A program made the translations under genes and the position numbers. A stretch of DNA of 37,350 bases, taken from the IMG/VR virus record IMGVR_UViG_3300030061_001060, positions 1-37,350 of that record. One strand, given 5' to 3'. Position 1 is the first letter of the stretch. Each line of letters starts with the position of its first letter. The stretch is from a virus. Below, piece by piece: positions 16,098-23,876 of the stretch. The notes beneath the pieces were generated by a model. It was not told the DNA's origin and made no database searches. It worked only from the letters and a program-made list of their open reading frames with translations.

Positions 16098-17953
16098 TAT
16101 TGTCTCCCATCTGGCTTAACATCGAGTCGTGTAGAGCCCAATCTCCAACCAACTCCGAGACGATTAGCATTATTATTACTTCCGTCATTAAAACTAGAAA
16201 CATTCAAAGAAAATTGTCTTCCTCTTCCTCTTATGTTTTTAACTTGTGTTTCTGCATCTACAGGAATAGTAGCATCAGCTACTAATGTTCCACCCGGTGC
16301 ATCACGCATTTTTACAATTAAATCAACAGTTTGCGGACCAGCACCGTCTGTTCCTATAAACTTAAAGTCTGGTATAACTCGACTAACAAAAGAAAATTGT
16401 TCGCCGTCACCTATATCAATATCACCTGATTGTATAGATACATTATCCATAGGAGCTCCGTCATCATCATAACCCACCTCGTGAGCATAAACATAACCTG
16501 GTGAACTACCACCAGCTGCTCTTGGTTTTTGATAAATGCCGTAGTCAATCCAAGCTGTTCTTTCCATTTTACCTATAGCCCATGTTCTTTGCACATAGTT
16601 ATATGTAACATACCTATCAATCTCATTAGAACCAGCAGAAGGATAATACCATCCTACTTCGTCAAAAGTTTGATTAGAAAAACCAAAAATCTTATATCTT
16701 TCATCATAGTTAATATCATTAAAGACATATTCTTTTACAGTACAAGGCAATGCTTGAACAGAACCTGTGTAAACATAGAAATTAGATTTATCCATCCAAA
16801 ATGTTGCATCGGCTCCATTGACCGCTGCATTTGGACCTAGTATCGAGGGACCCCTTGCGAGGAGAGAAGTGGTAAAGGGCAGGGGTCCCCCTACGAATCG
16901 CAATGAAAACAATGCGATATCGGTCCATACTAATATTTCCTGACGAGTCTGTAGCCCGCCAATAATCTCAGAACCTAGATTTAACTCAATCTGATCAGCT
17001 GTAGATGTTCCGTCTGTTCGTATCTGCCAATCAACTGCACTGTTTTGGTTAGAAATTGCTATTATCATTGGGTCTATTGTTCCTGTTCTAGAAGCACCAG
17101 AAATAGGATCAACGCCTAATGCAATAACATGGCCGTCTCTTTCCGAGACAATAACTTGATTTGCTTTTGTTGGAGCTAAGATTGCTCCTGCATCAGCAGT
17201 AATATTTGTAGCACGAGTATTTGTGCCTGCACTCTCGTCCCACTTGTAAATACCACCGCCTCTATAATTCATAATAAGGTCTTCACCGTAATTATCTTGA
17301 TTCCATAATCTAAATGAGTCGCCTGTTGCACCAAAACCCCAAGAACCAGCATTCCAAGTACCAGAGCCCCATCCACCTAAAAGGTTTTGTAAATCTTCTC
17401 CAACAGGTATTTCAAAAGCAAATGTTAAACTACCGCCTGTATTAGAAGTAGAACCATTAGCTTGAGTAGTAACTGTTATATTAAAGTTATTAGCATCAAC
17501 AACAGCTACAGCATGATTGGCATTAATTTCTGCTATTGGAATACCATTAACAGGAGCTGACAAACCAGAGATAGTTACAAAATCTCCTGTAGCACAACCA
17601 TGACCTGTAACAGTAAATTTTACAGTAGTTGTTCCATTTGTAGTCATAACGTCTGTAGCTGATACTGTGGATCGTAATGGTGTAATATCATAGAACACAG
17701 CTTGATTTAATACATAAAATTTACGATTAGTTCCTACACCTACGTATTGATTGCCGTCAAAGTCAGACCATTCAAACAATGTACGACAACTACCTAAAAA
17801 AGAATTTTGCGAATACTTTTCCCATCCACCTATCTTTTGTGGAAGACCTGATTGAAAACGAACAAGGTTGCCGTCTGTCCAACCACCTTCGTCTGTATAA
17901 TCTGTTGTCTCTTTGTTTATTCCAGGTCTGAAATTAAATTTCGCTAACGGCAT
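16097..17953 (-). CDS. P22 gp10-like tail hub/nozzle (packaged-DNA stabilisation) protein
   Basis: A 618-residue beta-rich protein. The N-terminus (NFRPGINKETTDYTDEGGW, then RFQSGLPQKIGGW) and the repeated Trp/Gly/Tyr beta strands match the P22 gp10 and podovirus nozzle type, a beta-propeller ring beneath the adaptor that closes the channel and carries the tip. Residues about 108-182 look inserted: VTGHGCATGDFVTISGL followed by VVDANNFNITV resembles the FCCH-like beta barrel that recurs in phage tail proteins. It overlaps the S74 fibre gene by 20 bases and the 107-aa gene by TAATG. At 618 residues it is longer than P22 gp10 (about 470), which the insert could partly explain. A GC-rich patch near 16830-16990 codes the LPFTTSLLARGPSILGP part. 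Confidence 0.75.
   Translation of the reverse strand: MPLAKFNFRPGINKETTDYTDEGGWTDGNLVRFQSGLPQKIGGWEKYSQNSFLGSCRTLFEWSDFDGNQYVGVGTNRKFYVLNQAVFYDITPLRSTVSATDVMTTNGTTTVKFTVTGHGCATGDFVTISGLSAPVNGIPIAEINANHAVAVVDANNFNITVTTQANGSTSNTGGSLTFAFEIPVGEDLQNLLGGWGSGTWNAGSWGFGATGDSFRLWNQDNYGEDLIMNYRGGGIYKWDESAGTNTRATNITADAGAILAPTKANQVIVSERDGHVIALGVDPISGASRTGTIDPMIIAISNQNSAVDWQIRTDGTSTADQIELNLGSEIIGGLQTRQEILVWTDIALFSLRFVGGPLPFTTSLLARGPSILGPNAAVNGADATFWMDKSNFYVYTGSVQALPCTVKEYVFNDINYDERYKIFGFSNQTFDEVGWYYPSAGSNEIDRYVTYNYVQRTWAIGKMERTAWIDYGIYQKPRAAGGSSPGYVYAHEVGYDDDGAPMDNVSIQSGDIDIGDGEQFSFVSRVIPDFKFIGTDGAGPQTVDLIVKMRDAPGGTLVADATIPVDAETQVKNIRGRGRQFSLNVSSFNDGSNNNANRLGVGWRLGSTRLDVKPDGRQ
16847..16889. repeat. GC-rich inverted repeat inside the hub gene
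   Basis: Eight bases gggacccc (16847-16854) are matched by ggggtccc (16882-16889) with 27 bases between, in a stretch much richer in G and C than its neighbours. It could form a stem-loop in the late mRNA. No U run follows, so it is not a typical terminator. It may be only a conserved coding patch. Confidence 0.5.
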
Positions 17954-19145
17954 CTTGTAATTCTTCCACTTTCTCTTGCAAATCGTCTATTTTCCAAATT
18001 GCTTCTTTCAAAGCTTGAGTAAGTAAAGGAACCAGCTTAGATAAATCTAATTGCTGTAAGATTGGTGCGTCTGTTATTGGATCAACAGCGTCCTTGTCAC
18101 CGGTAACTGCATTAGGTACTACAGCGTCAACTTCGTGAGCTATAAAACCTTCGTGAACATCATCTTTACCTATAAAAGAATAAAGAAGTGGATCTAACTC
18201 TAAAACTCTTTCAACAGCATCTTCTATTGTACCAAGTTTGTTTTTAACTCGATAATCAGAGGTTGTATTAAAAGAAGCGTTAGCTCCGTTGTTACTAATA
18301 GAGCCTACAGTTGTAGCCCCATTTAAAAATGTAATATGTTGTATACCTGAACCTTGATAACTTTTTAAGGTAGTATTTGTGTCTATGTAAGCACTAGCAT
18401 TTGCATTTTGTGATGTACTTGTTATGCCACCAAAAAATATATTACCAGAAGCATCTATTCTAACTCTTTCTGCTGTACCGCCTGTTACAAATGCTAATTG
18501 ATTAGTTGTTGACTTAATATTATTGCCGTCAATATTAACATTATCTACTTGTAAATTGGTTATAGGTGAATTAGCTCCTAAATTTACACCATCAATAACT
18601 CCTGAATCAATATCTACTTGATCTAAATAAGCAATTCCATCAATATATAAATCTCTAAATTTTTTAGAAGATGTTCCTATGTTAGCTGTATTTGTTACTT
18701 CCGGAATAAGACCATCTACTAATAAAGTTCCAATACCGTTTTCAATAGATCCGTTAGTAGCTCCTTGACCAGTAGCGTAAATCATAGCTGTAGCACCATT
18801 TGGAAGTGTAATGGTATTACCTGCTGAACCTTGTTTAAAAGTAAGAGTGTGACCTCCTGAAGTAGCGTTTTTTACATACCAAGTTTTTTCTAAATCAGAA
18901 GGAGAAAAGGTAATAGTCCTTCCAGAAGTTAAGGTTCCTGTAAAATTAATAAATTTATTTCTAGCATCAGAAGAGCTTCCGTCAGATATACTAAAAGTAA
19001 AATCTGCATCAGACATTGCATGGCTAACATAACCTGCAATTGCTTGATCTATAAGATCAAAATTAGTATTAGTTGTTGTACCCCATGTACCAGATTCTTC
19101 ACCTGTTTGAATTAACTTTATTCCTAAATTACTATATGTAGCCAT
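17934..19145 (-). CDS. Tail fibre with C-terminal S74 intramolecular chaperone
   Basis: 403 residues from the ATG at 19145 (a longer frame starts only at a TTG inside the upstream gene). The N-terminus (ATYSNLGIKLIQTGEESGTW) and the following beta-rich region match fibre heads of marine podoviruses. The middle repeats short Asn/Ser/Thr beta strands typical of a trimeric shaft. The last 108 residues are an S74/endosialidase-type chaperone: SDYRVK gives the autocleavage pair S296 and K301, followed by EDAVERVLELDPLLYSF, then GFIAHEV, and a C-terminal coiled coil (IWKIDDLQEKVEELQDAV). Such domains trimerise the fibre and then cut themselves off. The gene follows the cupredoxin-like protein (TAATG) and overlaps the hub gene. 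It is the best candidate for a main host-binding fibre. Confidence 0.9.
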   Translation of the reverse strand: MATYSNLGIKLIQTGEESGTWGTTTNTNFDLIDQAIAGYVSHAMSDADFTFSISDGSSSDARNKFINFTGTLTSGRTITFSPSDLEKTWYVKNATSGGHTLTFKQGSAGNTITLPNGATAMIYATGQGATNGSIENGIGTLLVDGLIPEVTNTANIGTSSKKFRDLYIDGIAYLDQVDIDSGVIDGVNLGANSPITNLQVDNVNIDGNNIKSTTNQLAFVTGGTAERVRIDASGNIFFGGITSTSQNANASAYIDTNTTLKSYQGSGIQHITFLNGATTVGSISNNGANASFNTTSDYRVKNKLGTIEDAVERVLELDPLLYSFIGKDDVHEGFIAHEVDAVVPNAVTGDKDAVDPITDAPILQQLDLSKLVPLLTQALKEAIWKIDDLQEKVEELQDAVSEI

Positions 19146-20125
19146 TATGCAGCAACCCTTGTCCAATTAGGTGTTTGACTTGTATCTACTTCTTGCCATA
19201 ACACCAACTTACCAACTTCACCAGTGGCAGTAACACTTGTTGGGAAAACAGTAGAACCTTCTTGTATCAACACAGTTCCAATTTGACCTAATGTTGAAAC
19301 GCCAGCAGGAAACGCTGTTGCTCCCATGGATAAACTAACATCTCCTTCGCTCAATGTCATTAAAAGATTTACATTAGCTTCAACAGATAAGGCAAAACCC
19401 ATTCCGCTATGGTTAGAACATTTTACATACAGTGTTGATGGTGCATTATTAGCTACTACAATTTGTGTATAAGCTCCAGCTTGCCCTGGTGTTCCTACTA
19501 CTGTAACCCCATCAGTGTAATCAGAACCATCTTGTGAGGTACTAAATCTTAATGGATGTGTTGCATTACTTGAATCTGACTGATCAAACCTATAAGTAAA
19601 ACCTTTGTGTAAAGCCGTGTAAAGACTTTGTTTTTGACCATTAGCATAATACTTATTACCACCACCATCATTGTATACGGTAATAGCAAAGTTTTCATCT
19701 TGACGAGGATAAGCAAGAACATTAGCAATAATAGTTGGATTGCCTAATGTAGCTGTACCAGTAACTCCCGTTGGGAAACAAGTTACACCAAAATTAACAG
19801 TTTCATTACCTACAGACATAGTAGCTGTTATAGGTGTTTCTATAATAATATTTACATTGCCTTCAGTAGCAATCGAATATGGCCCTAATGAAACTGTAGA
19901 GGCTACACCAGTTACACCATGTATACCTCCTACTGATATCGCAGGACTTCCAAGTGTTGTATTAATAGCAATTCCGTTTGGAATTACAGTTACAAATTGC
20001 CCAGCAGAAGCTTGTCCTACTTGAGCAGTAGCTGATACAGATGTAACGGAAACTGTAACGCTGAGTGTAAACTCACCTGATCCTCCATAGGTATCTTCTG
20101 AATATGTAGTTGCACCGAAAGCCAT
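19145..20125 (-). CDS. Tail/virion protein with cupredoxin-like domain between beta repeats
   Basis: A 326-residue protein. Residues 25-135 and 255-320 carry short degenerate repeats of about 20-25 residues (FPTGVTGTATLGNPTI, FPAGVSTLGQIGTVLI, FPTSVTATGEVGKLVL). Between them, residues about 147-245 resemble a small beta-sandwich known in cyanophage and marine phage virion proteins: FTYRFDQSDSSN, HPLRFS, then YVKCSNHSGMGF. H190, C236, H239 and M242 are spaced like the copper ligands of cupredoxins (His in an HPL strand, then CxxHxxM). Metal binding is not shown. The start is preceded by a perfect hairpin with the Shine-Dalgarno bases in its loop. The stop shares TAATG with the tail-fibre gene, so it is likely a fibre-associated or baseplate protein. 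Confidence 0.7.
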   Translation of the reverse strand: MAFGATTYSEDTYGGSGEFTLSVTVSVTSVSATAQVGQASAGQFVTVIPNGIAINTTLGSPAISVGGIHGVTGVASTVSLGPYSIATEGNVNIIIETPITATMSVGNETVNFGVTCFPTGVTGTATLGNPTIIANVLAYPRQDENFAITVYNDGGGNKYYANGQKQSLYTALHKGFTYRFDQSDSSNATHPLRFSTSQDGSDYTDGVTVVGTPGQAGAYTQIVVANNAPSTLYVKCSNHSGMGFALSVEANVNLLMTLSEGDVSLSMGATAFPAGVSTLGQIGTVLIQEGSTVFPTSVTATGEVGKLVLWQEVDTSQTPNWTRVAA

Positions 20126-20127
20126 GC

Positions 20128-20151
20128 TTTATATTACTCCTGTAATATAAA
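20128..20151 (-). promoter_or_regulatory. RNA hairpin presenting the Shine-Dalgarno sequence
   Basis: Perfect 10-bp inverted repeat: tttatattac at 20128-20137 and gtaatataaa at 20142-20151, separated by tcct. Read as late mRNA, the loop is AGGA and, with the first G of the right arm, forms AGGAG, ending about 10 bases before the AUG of the 326-aa tail protein. No U run follows, so it is not a terminator. It may tune or gate translation, or be a binding site for a regulatory protein. Confidence 0.65.
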
Positions 20152-20160
20152 CAACTTACA

Positions 20161-20376
20161 CTACTCTACTGTGAATTGTCTATCTTCAGATTCTATTAAT
20201 TGCTTAATTTGATTACCTAACTCGGTCGAGTCAATTTCTAGTAGAGCGTCTAAGAAGTCTTTTTTATCGCTAATAACAGAAAAATTCACATCATAATTAT
20301 GTTCTATTCTCATAGTATGAAGTGCTTCAATTTCTTTTTGTTGTGGGACCCACTCGTCCTTTTTTTCTTCACTCAT
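20161..20376 (-). CDS. Small acidic protein, unknown (next to tail-assembly chaperone-like gene)
   Basis: 71 residues from the first ATG at 20376; a longer frame begins only at a TTG inside the upstream gene. The protein is acidic and mostly helical (DDEWVPQQ-like start, then KKDFLDALLEIDSTELGNQI, ending EDRQFTVE). It follows the tail-assembly-chaperone-like gene by two bases, so the two are probably translated together and may act together in tail assembly. I looked for a slippery sequence that could fuse it to the upstream frame and saw none that was convincing. The family is not recognised. Confidence 0.6.
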   Translation of the reverse strand: MSEEKKDEWVPQQKEIEALHTMRIEHNYDVNFSVISDKKDFLDALLEIDSTELGNQIKQLIESEDRQFTVE

Positions 20377-20378
20377 TA

Positions 20379-20759
20379 TTATACTGATGGTTGAATAACA
20401 GTTATACCTAATGAGGCAACAGGACAATTTGGAACAGTAATATCATCAGGATCTGTTTTAGATGCTGGCAAATCTCTAAGAGTTGTTCTCCATGTTGTTA
20501 ATGCTTCTTTTTCAGAATTACTTAAAGGTGAATCAGAATGCATAGCCCAATCAGAATCAGATAATAACTTATTTCTGTATGATCTAATTGCTGCAAATAA
20601 ATTAGCATCATAATTATCTATTATTTCTTGTGCACTAGCTTTAGCTTCATCCCATTCTGCATCTGTATAATCTTCAACAACTCTTACGCCTTCAGCATTA
20701 CGAATTGCTTTTTTAGGTCTTACTGTAAAGATTTCAAAATCTGCTTGTGTATACGCCAT
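20379..20759 (-). CDS. Phage tail assembly chaperone-like protein
   Basis: This 126-residue protein has the block RNKLLSDSDWAMHSDSPLSN followed by ALTTWRTTLRDLP. That matches the R-x-x-LL-x-x-SDW ... W-x-x-x-R-x-x-LRD(I/L)P pattern of phage tail-assembly chaperone (APC) proteins, which help tail fibre genes fold and attach. The N-terminal half is charged and helical. It sits between four fibre-like genes upstream and the tail fibre and tail genes downstream, where such an assembly factor is expected. A 61-base AT-rich gap precedes it on the coding strand's downstream side. The family call rests on the motif. Confidence 0.7.
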   Translation of the reverse strand: MAYTQADFEIFTVRPKKAIRNAEGVRVVEDYTDAEWDEAKASAQEIIDNYDANLFAAIRSYRNKLLSDSDWAMHSDSPLSNSEKEALTTWRTTLRDLPASKTDPDDITVPNCPVASLGITVIQPSV

Positions 20760-20820
20760 TTTAATACTCCTAATTTTTAAAACTTATATTATTTAATACT
20801 TTTAATCAACTTAAATTATC
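20760..20820 (-). promoter_or_regulatory. AT-rich gap before the tail-chaperone gene; weak promoter candidate
   Basis: One of only two non-coding gaps over 50 bases in the late array. On the coding strand it holds TTGATT and TATAAG separated by 15 bases, or TTAAGT and TAATAT separated by 17, as imperfect sigma70-like boxes, and TTAGGAG, a good Shine-Dalgarno sequence, close to the ATG. AT richness makes chance matches likely, so a promoter is only possible. Confidence 0.25.
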
Positions 20821-21924
20821 TTAATAACTTGCAGGTACAATATTTATCCAAAACTCAAATCTTCCACCTGATATTCCCCAATGACTAGCAGTAACTTGTC
20901 CACTACTTCCACTGCTACCATTATTAGCAGTGGTAAATTGATGAGGTAACATACTTAATTTTACACCTGCCGCATAATTACTATTCATAAAATAATAGTT
21001 ACTTGTTGAATTATCAGCATCTTGACCCATTTGATTAGTACCCATAGCAGGATAACCATTGTTGTACCAACTATTTGCTCCTTGATAATTAAAATTAGTA
21101 GTTGCTCTCCAAGAACTTTGTCTGTTATGAATAATACATTCTCCACTAAAATTAGCTTGATGATTGTTGTTTCTTGTACTTGTTACACTCCATGGATTGT
21201 TAATTTGATTAAGAATCATAGTATTTTGACTGCTAGTGCTAGGAACAATACCTATTTGAGTATTATCGCCTCTTATTATTCTATAACCTACATCCTCTAC
21301 TGTATAGTATGCAGGATTACCACCTGACCTAGTCCACTGACCATTTTTTCCATTACTAGTGTTATCATAATTAGAATTCCAACTACTGCTACCATTTACA
21401 AAAGTAGTGCCACTTCTTATTCTAAAATTTGTATTATTGTGTACTAAAGAATTTCCTTCATAATCTAATGGTTTTACAAAAGTATGAGCCCATACAGTAT
21501 TTTGACTATTGATTCCATTTTTAAAAGAAAAGTTTACATTGTACCATTTTATAATAAAAGAACTTATTCGATTGTATGGTATAAAATCATTTGGAACAAG
21601 CATATCTATTTGTTGCAAATTTTCAGATGGAGGATGTTTATCATAATCCCAAACTCTAAGCAAGATAGGTCCTTGCATAGTTTGATTATCAAATTGATAT
21701 TTAGCAGTTGCTGACTGAACTTCAGAATTTACTGTAGCAAAACCTAAATTACCATTGCCATCTGTTTGCATAAATTGATTAGCAGTACCATCGGCAGAAG
21801 GAAGACTCATTTCTGGTCCTGATGCACCAACTTTAAATTTTACTTTTTTTCCTGTGCTAGCTTGAAGAGTTAAGTCTGTTGAAGTTGCTGATACAATAGA
21901 GCTAGTAACTAATTTAGATACCAT
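20821..21924 (-). CDS. Fibre-like virion protein, paralogue 4 of a tandem array
   Basis: A 367-residue beta-rich protein, Asn/Ser/Thr/Trp-rich. Its N-terminal region has the array signature PSADGTANQFMQTDGNGNLG (residues 42-61). The rest differs strongly from the other three paralogues: Asn-rich loops such as NGQWTRSGGNPAYYT and a C-terminus AAGVKLSMLPHQFTTANN ending in GRFEFWINIVPASY instead of the KDGVVS ending. It is the last and longest of four similar genes read from 24824 down to 20821. A shared assembly or attachment N-terminus with a divergent body fits proteins that bind the virion and vary at the outside, such as receptor-binding or decoration fibres. The exact role is unknown. Confidence 0.65.
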   Translation of the reverse strand: MVSKLVTSSIVSATSTDLTLQASTGKKVKFKVGASGPEMSLPSADGTANQFMQTDGNGNLGFATVNSEVQSATAKYQFDNQTMQGPILLRVWDYDKHPPSENLQQIDMLVPNDFIPYNRISSFIIKWYNVNFSFKNGINSQNTVWAHTFVKPLDYEGNSLVHNNTNFRIRSGTTFVNGSSSWNSNYDNTSNGKNGQWTRSGGNPAYYTVEDVGYRIIRGDNTQIGIVPSTSSQNTMILNQINNPWSVTSTRNNNHQANFSGECIIHNRQSSWRATTNFNYQGANSWYNNGYPAMGTNQMGQDADNSTSNYYFMNSNYAAGVKLSMLPHQFTTANNGSSGSSGQVTASHWGISGGRFEFWINIVPASY

Positions 21925-21933
21925 TTAAATCTC

Positions 21934-22908
21934 CTAAGATACTACGCCATCTTTAAATCTAGCGAACAACATAAAGACACCATCTTTCATTGTAACACCA
22001 GATTTCCATTCTATTTTCATTCCTAAAGAATGTTTTAAAGTGCTTGGAGTTGTTTTATGAAATCCATTTGATGTAGAATAATTAGCAACCTTTGTGTAAA
22101 TTCTCTGACCTGGTAATTCATTAGTACGATTACCAGTTCTTCCCATTGATCCTTGTGCCATCCAAATAGGATAAGTAGCAGCATTCCACCAAGTTGCCAT
22201 TAATTGACCAACAGGATGTTCATCAAAAGTATCTCCTGCGTTTCCATCCCATCTAGTTCTATTGGAATAAGAATTATAATTATGTCCAACATTGAAATAA
22301 ACATCATCACCTTGTGTTGGATCAGTTCCCCAATTTCTTTCTACATTCCAGTCTTTGTATTGATTACCATACCCACTAGTCATAGTAATAAGATTAACTG
22401 ATTTTCTAGAAGTAGTAGTTCCGTCTTGACCCATCATAGTAATTCTAAAATTATCATCATAATTTGCATTTGTTTGAGCCATTGTCATTCCACTTAAATA
22501 AAGTTCTAAAGTTAAAACATTTGAAGGATCAGTTGTGTAAGAAGAAGGAACAGTTAAAGTAACAGAACTAACATTAGCTGCATCATTTAAACCACAAAAA
22601 TATTTGTCGCAAAGTCTTATACCTTGATGATTTCCATCGGGGGTTGATAATGGATTAGCGGAAGGAGTTACAAATTCTAAAACGCCACCCGTTCCGTTTG
22701 TTTGTAATATTTGACCAGCAGTTCCATCAGAAGGAGGCATTGTATAATCTATACCAGCACTTCCTATTTTTGATGATTTATCTGTCCAGCCTAAATTAGC
22801 AGAACCATCTGTCTTTAAAACTTGTCCTGTAGTACCATCAGCAGAAGGTATAGTAAAAGCAGTAGTGCCAGCTTGTGATTGTATTTTTTTTACGACTATT
22901 TTACCCAT
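21934..22908 (-). CDS. Fibre-like virion protein, paralogue 3 of a tandem array
   Basis: A 324-residue protein that carries the array signature twice: PSADGTTGQVLKTDGSANLG near residues 21-40 and PSDGTAGQILQTNGTGG near 58-74, an internal duplication. The body aligns with the next upstream paralogue at TPDGNHQGIRLCDKY and NVSSVTLTVPSSYT, so these two are the closest pair. The C-terminus HSLGMKIEWKSGVTMKDG ends in ARFKDGVVS. Asn, Thr, Tyr and Trp are common and no enzyme motif is visible. It starts at the TAATG shared with paralogue 2. It is probably a trimeric or monomeric outer virion protein. Confidence 0.65.
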   Translation of the reverse strand: MGKIVVKKIQSQAGTTAFTIPSADGTTGQVLKTDGSANLGWTDKSSKIGSAGIDYTMPPSDGTAGQILQTNGTGGVLEFVTPSANPLSTPDGNHQGIRLCDKYFCGLNDAANVSSVTLTVPSSYTTDPSNVLTLELYLSGMTMAQTNANYDDNFRITMMGQDGTTTSRKSVNLITMTSGYGNQYKDWNVERNWGTDPTQGDDVYFNVGHNYNSYSNRTRWDGNAGDTFDEHPVGQLMATWWNAATYPIWMAQGSMGRTGNRTNELPGQRIYTKVANYSTSNGFHKTTPSTLKHSLGMKIEWKSGVTMKDGVFMLFARFKDGVVS

Positions 22909-23867
22909 TAGCTTACTACTCCATCTTTAAATACTCCATATAACTCAACAACACCTGAAACCCAATTATTATTTGCGTTATTTCTAATTGAAACGCCCAT
23001 TGGATGGTGTCCTTTATCATTAGCAGGTTGTATTGAACTAGCCAAATTACCAAGATATACTTGTTCATTATAATAATTTGAATTATTTTGATTATCAATA
23101 TAATCAATTTTTGCAATCATGCTCGGAGAGGTAGCAGGATTAATATAAACTACACCATTCCAACAAGAATTACTATTATATGATTCATTTCCATTTATAG
23201 TAGTTTGACTAAAATAATCTGAATTACTAGCTCCACTAGAAGTTCTGTATACATTATATCTAGTCATATACTTCTCTTGATTGGCATTGTTTATGTTAGT
23301 TGTAGTAGAATTATAACTTTTACCTTCTACTCCAAACCTAGCGTAAGTAGCACTAGGGTTGTTTCCAGCACCAGTACCGAAATAATCTGATCCATCTTGT
23401 TCTAACAGTCTTATTGTAGGTCTATAAGTACCACCTTGACCTGTCTGCATACCTCTCATAACAACTTTCATAGTTCTTATAGTATTTAAATCAGTATTTG
23501 TGTAACCTGTTGGTACAGTTAAAGTAATTGAACTAACATTACCGGCAGAACCTGATATTACATATCTATCTAAAAGTCTTTCTCCTTGATGTGCATTATC
23601 AGGAGTATTCATTGGATTACCTCCAGCTTGAGTTGCTGTTAAATTACCATTTGCATCTGTAACAAAAGTTGAATCATCAGCTGCACTTGCAGGAAAAGTT
23701 ATATTAGTTCCGTTTTGTGCTTCTAATTGAGCTCCTCCAAAAATAAGATTACCTGCATTGTTTGATGATTGTAAAACTTGTCCGTCAGTACCATCTGTAG
23801 TTGGCCATGTTAAAGTTGGAGAGCCACCAGATGAATTTTTTAAACTATTTACTACTAAAATACTCAT
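22908..23867 (-). CDS. Fibre-like virion protein, paralogue 2 of a tandem array
   Basis: A 319-residue protein with the signature WPTTDGTDGQVLQSSNNAGN near residues 21-40 and a second, more decayed copy ending DANGNLTATQ. The middle matches paralogue 3 (TPDNAHQGERLLDRY, NVSSITLTVPTGY). The C-terminus (HHPMGVSIRNNANN, then GVFKDGVVS) is also close to that of paralogue 3. The region 170-270 is extremely Asn/Ser/Tyr-rich, suggesting loop-heavy surface exposure. Its stop and the next start share TAATG. Function is inferred only as part of the array. Confidence 0.65.
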   Translation of the reverse strand: MSILVVNSLKNSSGGSPTLTWPTTDGTDGQVLQSSNNAGNLIFGGAQLEAQNGTNITFPASAADDSTFVTDANGNLTATQAGGNPMNTPDNAHQGERLLDRYVISGSAGNVSSITLTVPTGYTNTDLNTIRTMKVVMRGMQTGQGGTYRPTIRLLEQDGSDYFGTGAGNNPSATYARFGVEGKSYNSTTTNINNANQEKYMTRYNVYRTSSGASNSDYFSQTTINGNESYNSNSCWNGVVYINPATSPSMIAKIDYIDNQNNSNYYNEQVYLGNLASSIQPANDKGHHPMGVSIRNNANNNWVSGVVELYGVFKDGVVS

Positions 23868-23876
23868 ATTTTTCTC

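Noticed and set aside
20128-20151. Terminator reading of the 10-bp hairpin
   Set aside because: No U run follows on either strand and it abuts a ribosome site and start codon.
20379-20427. Programmed frameshift joining the tail-chaperone-like gene to the 71-aa frame
   Set aside because: No slippery heptamer in the right frame was seen in the overlap, and the ATG at 20376 explains the second protein.
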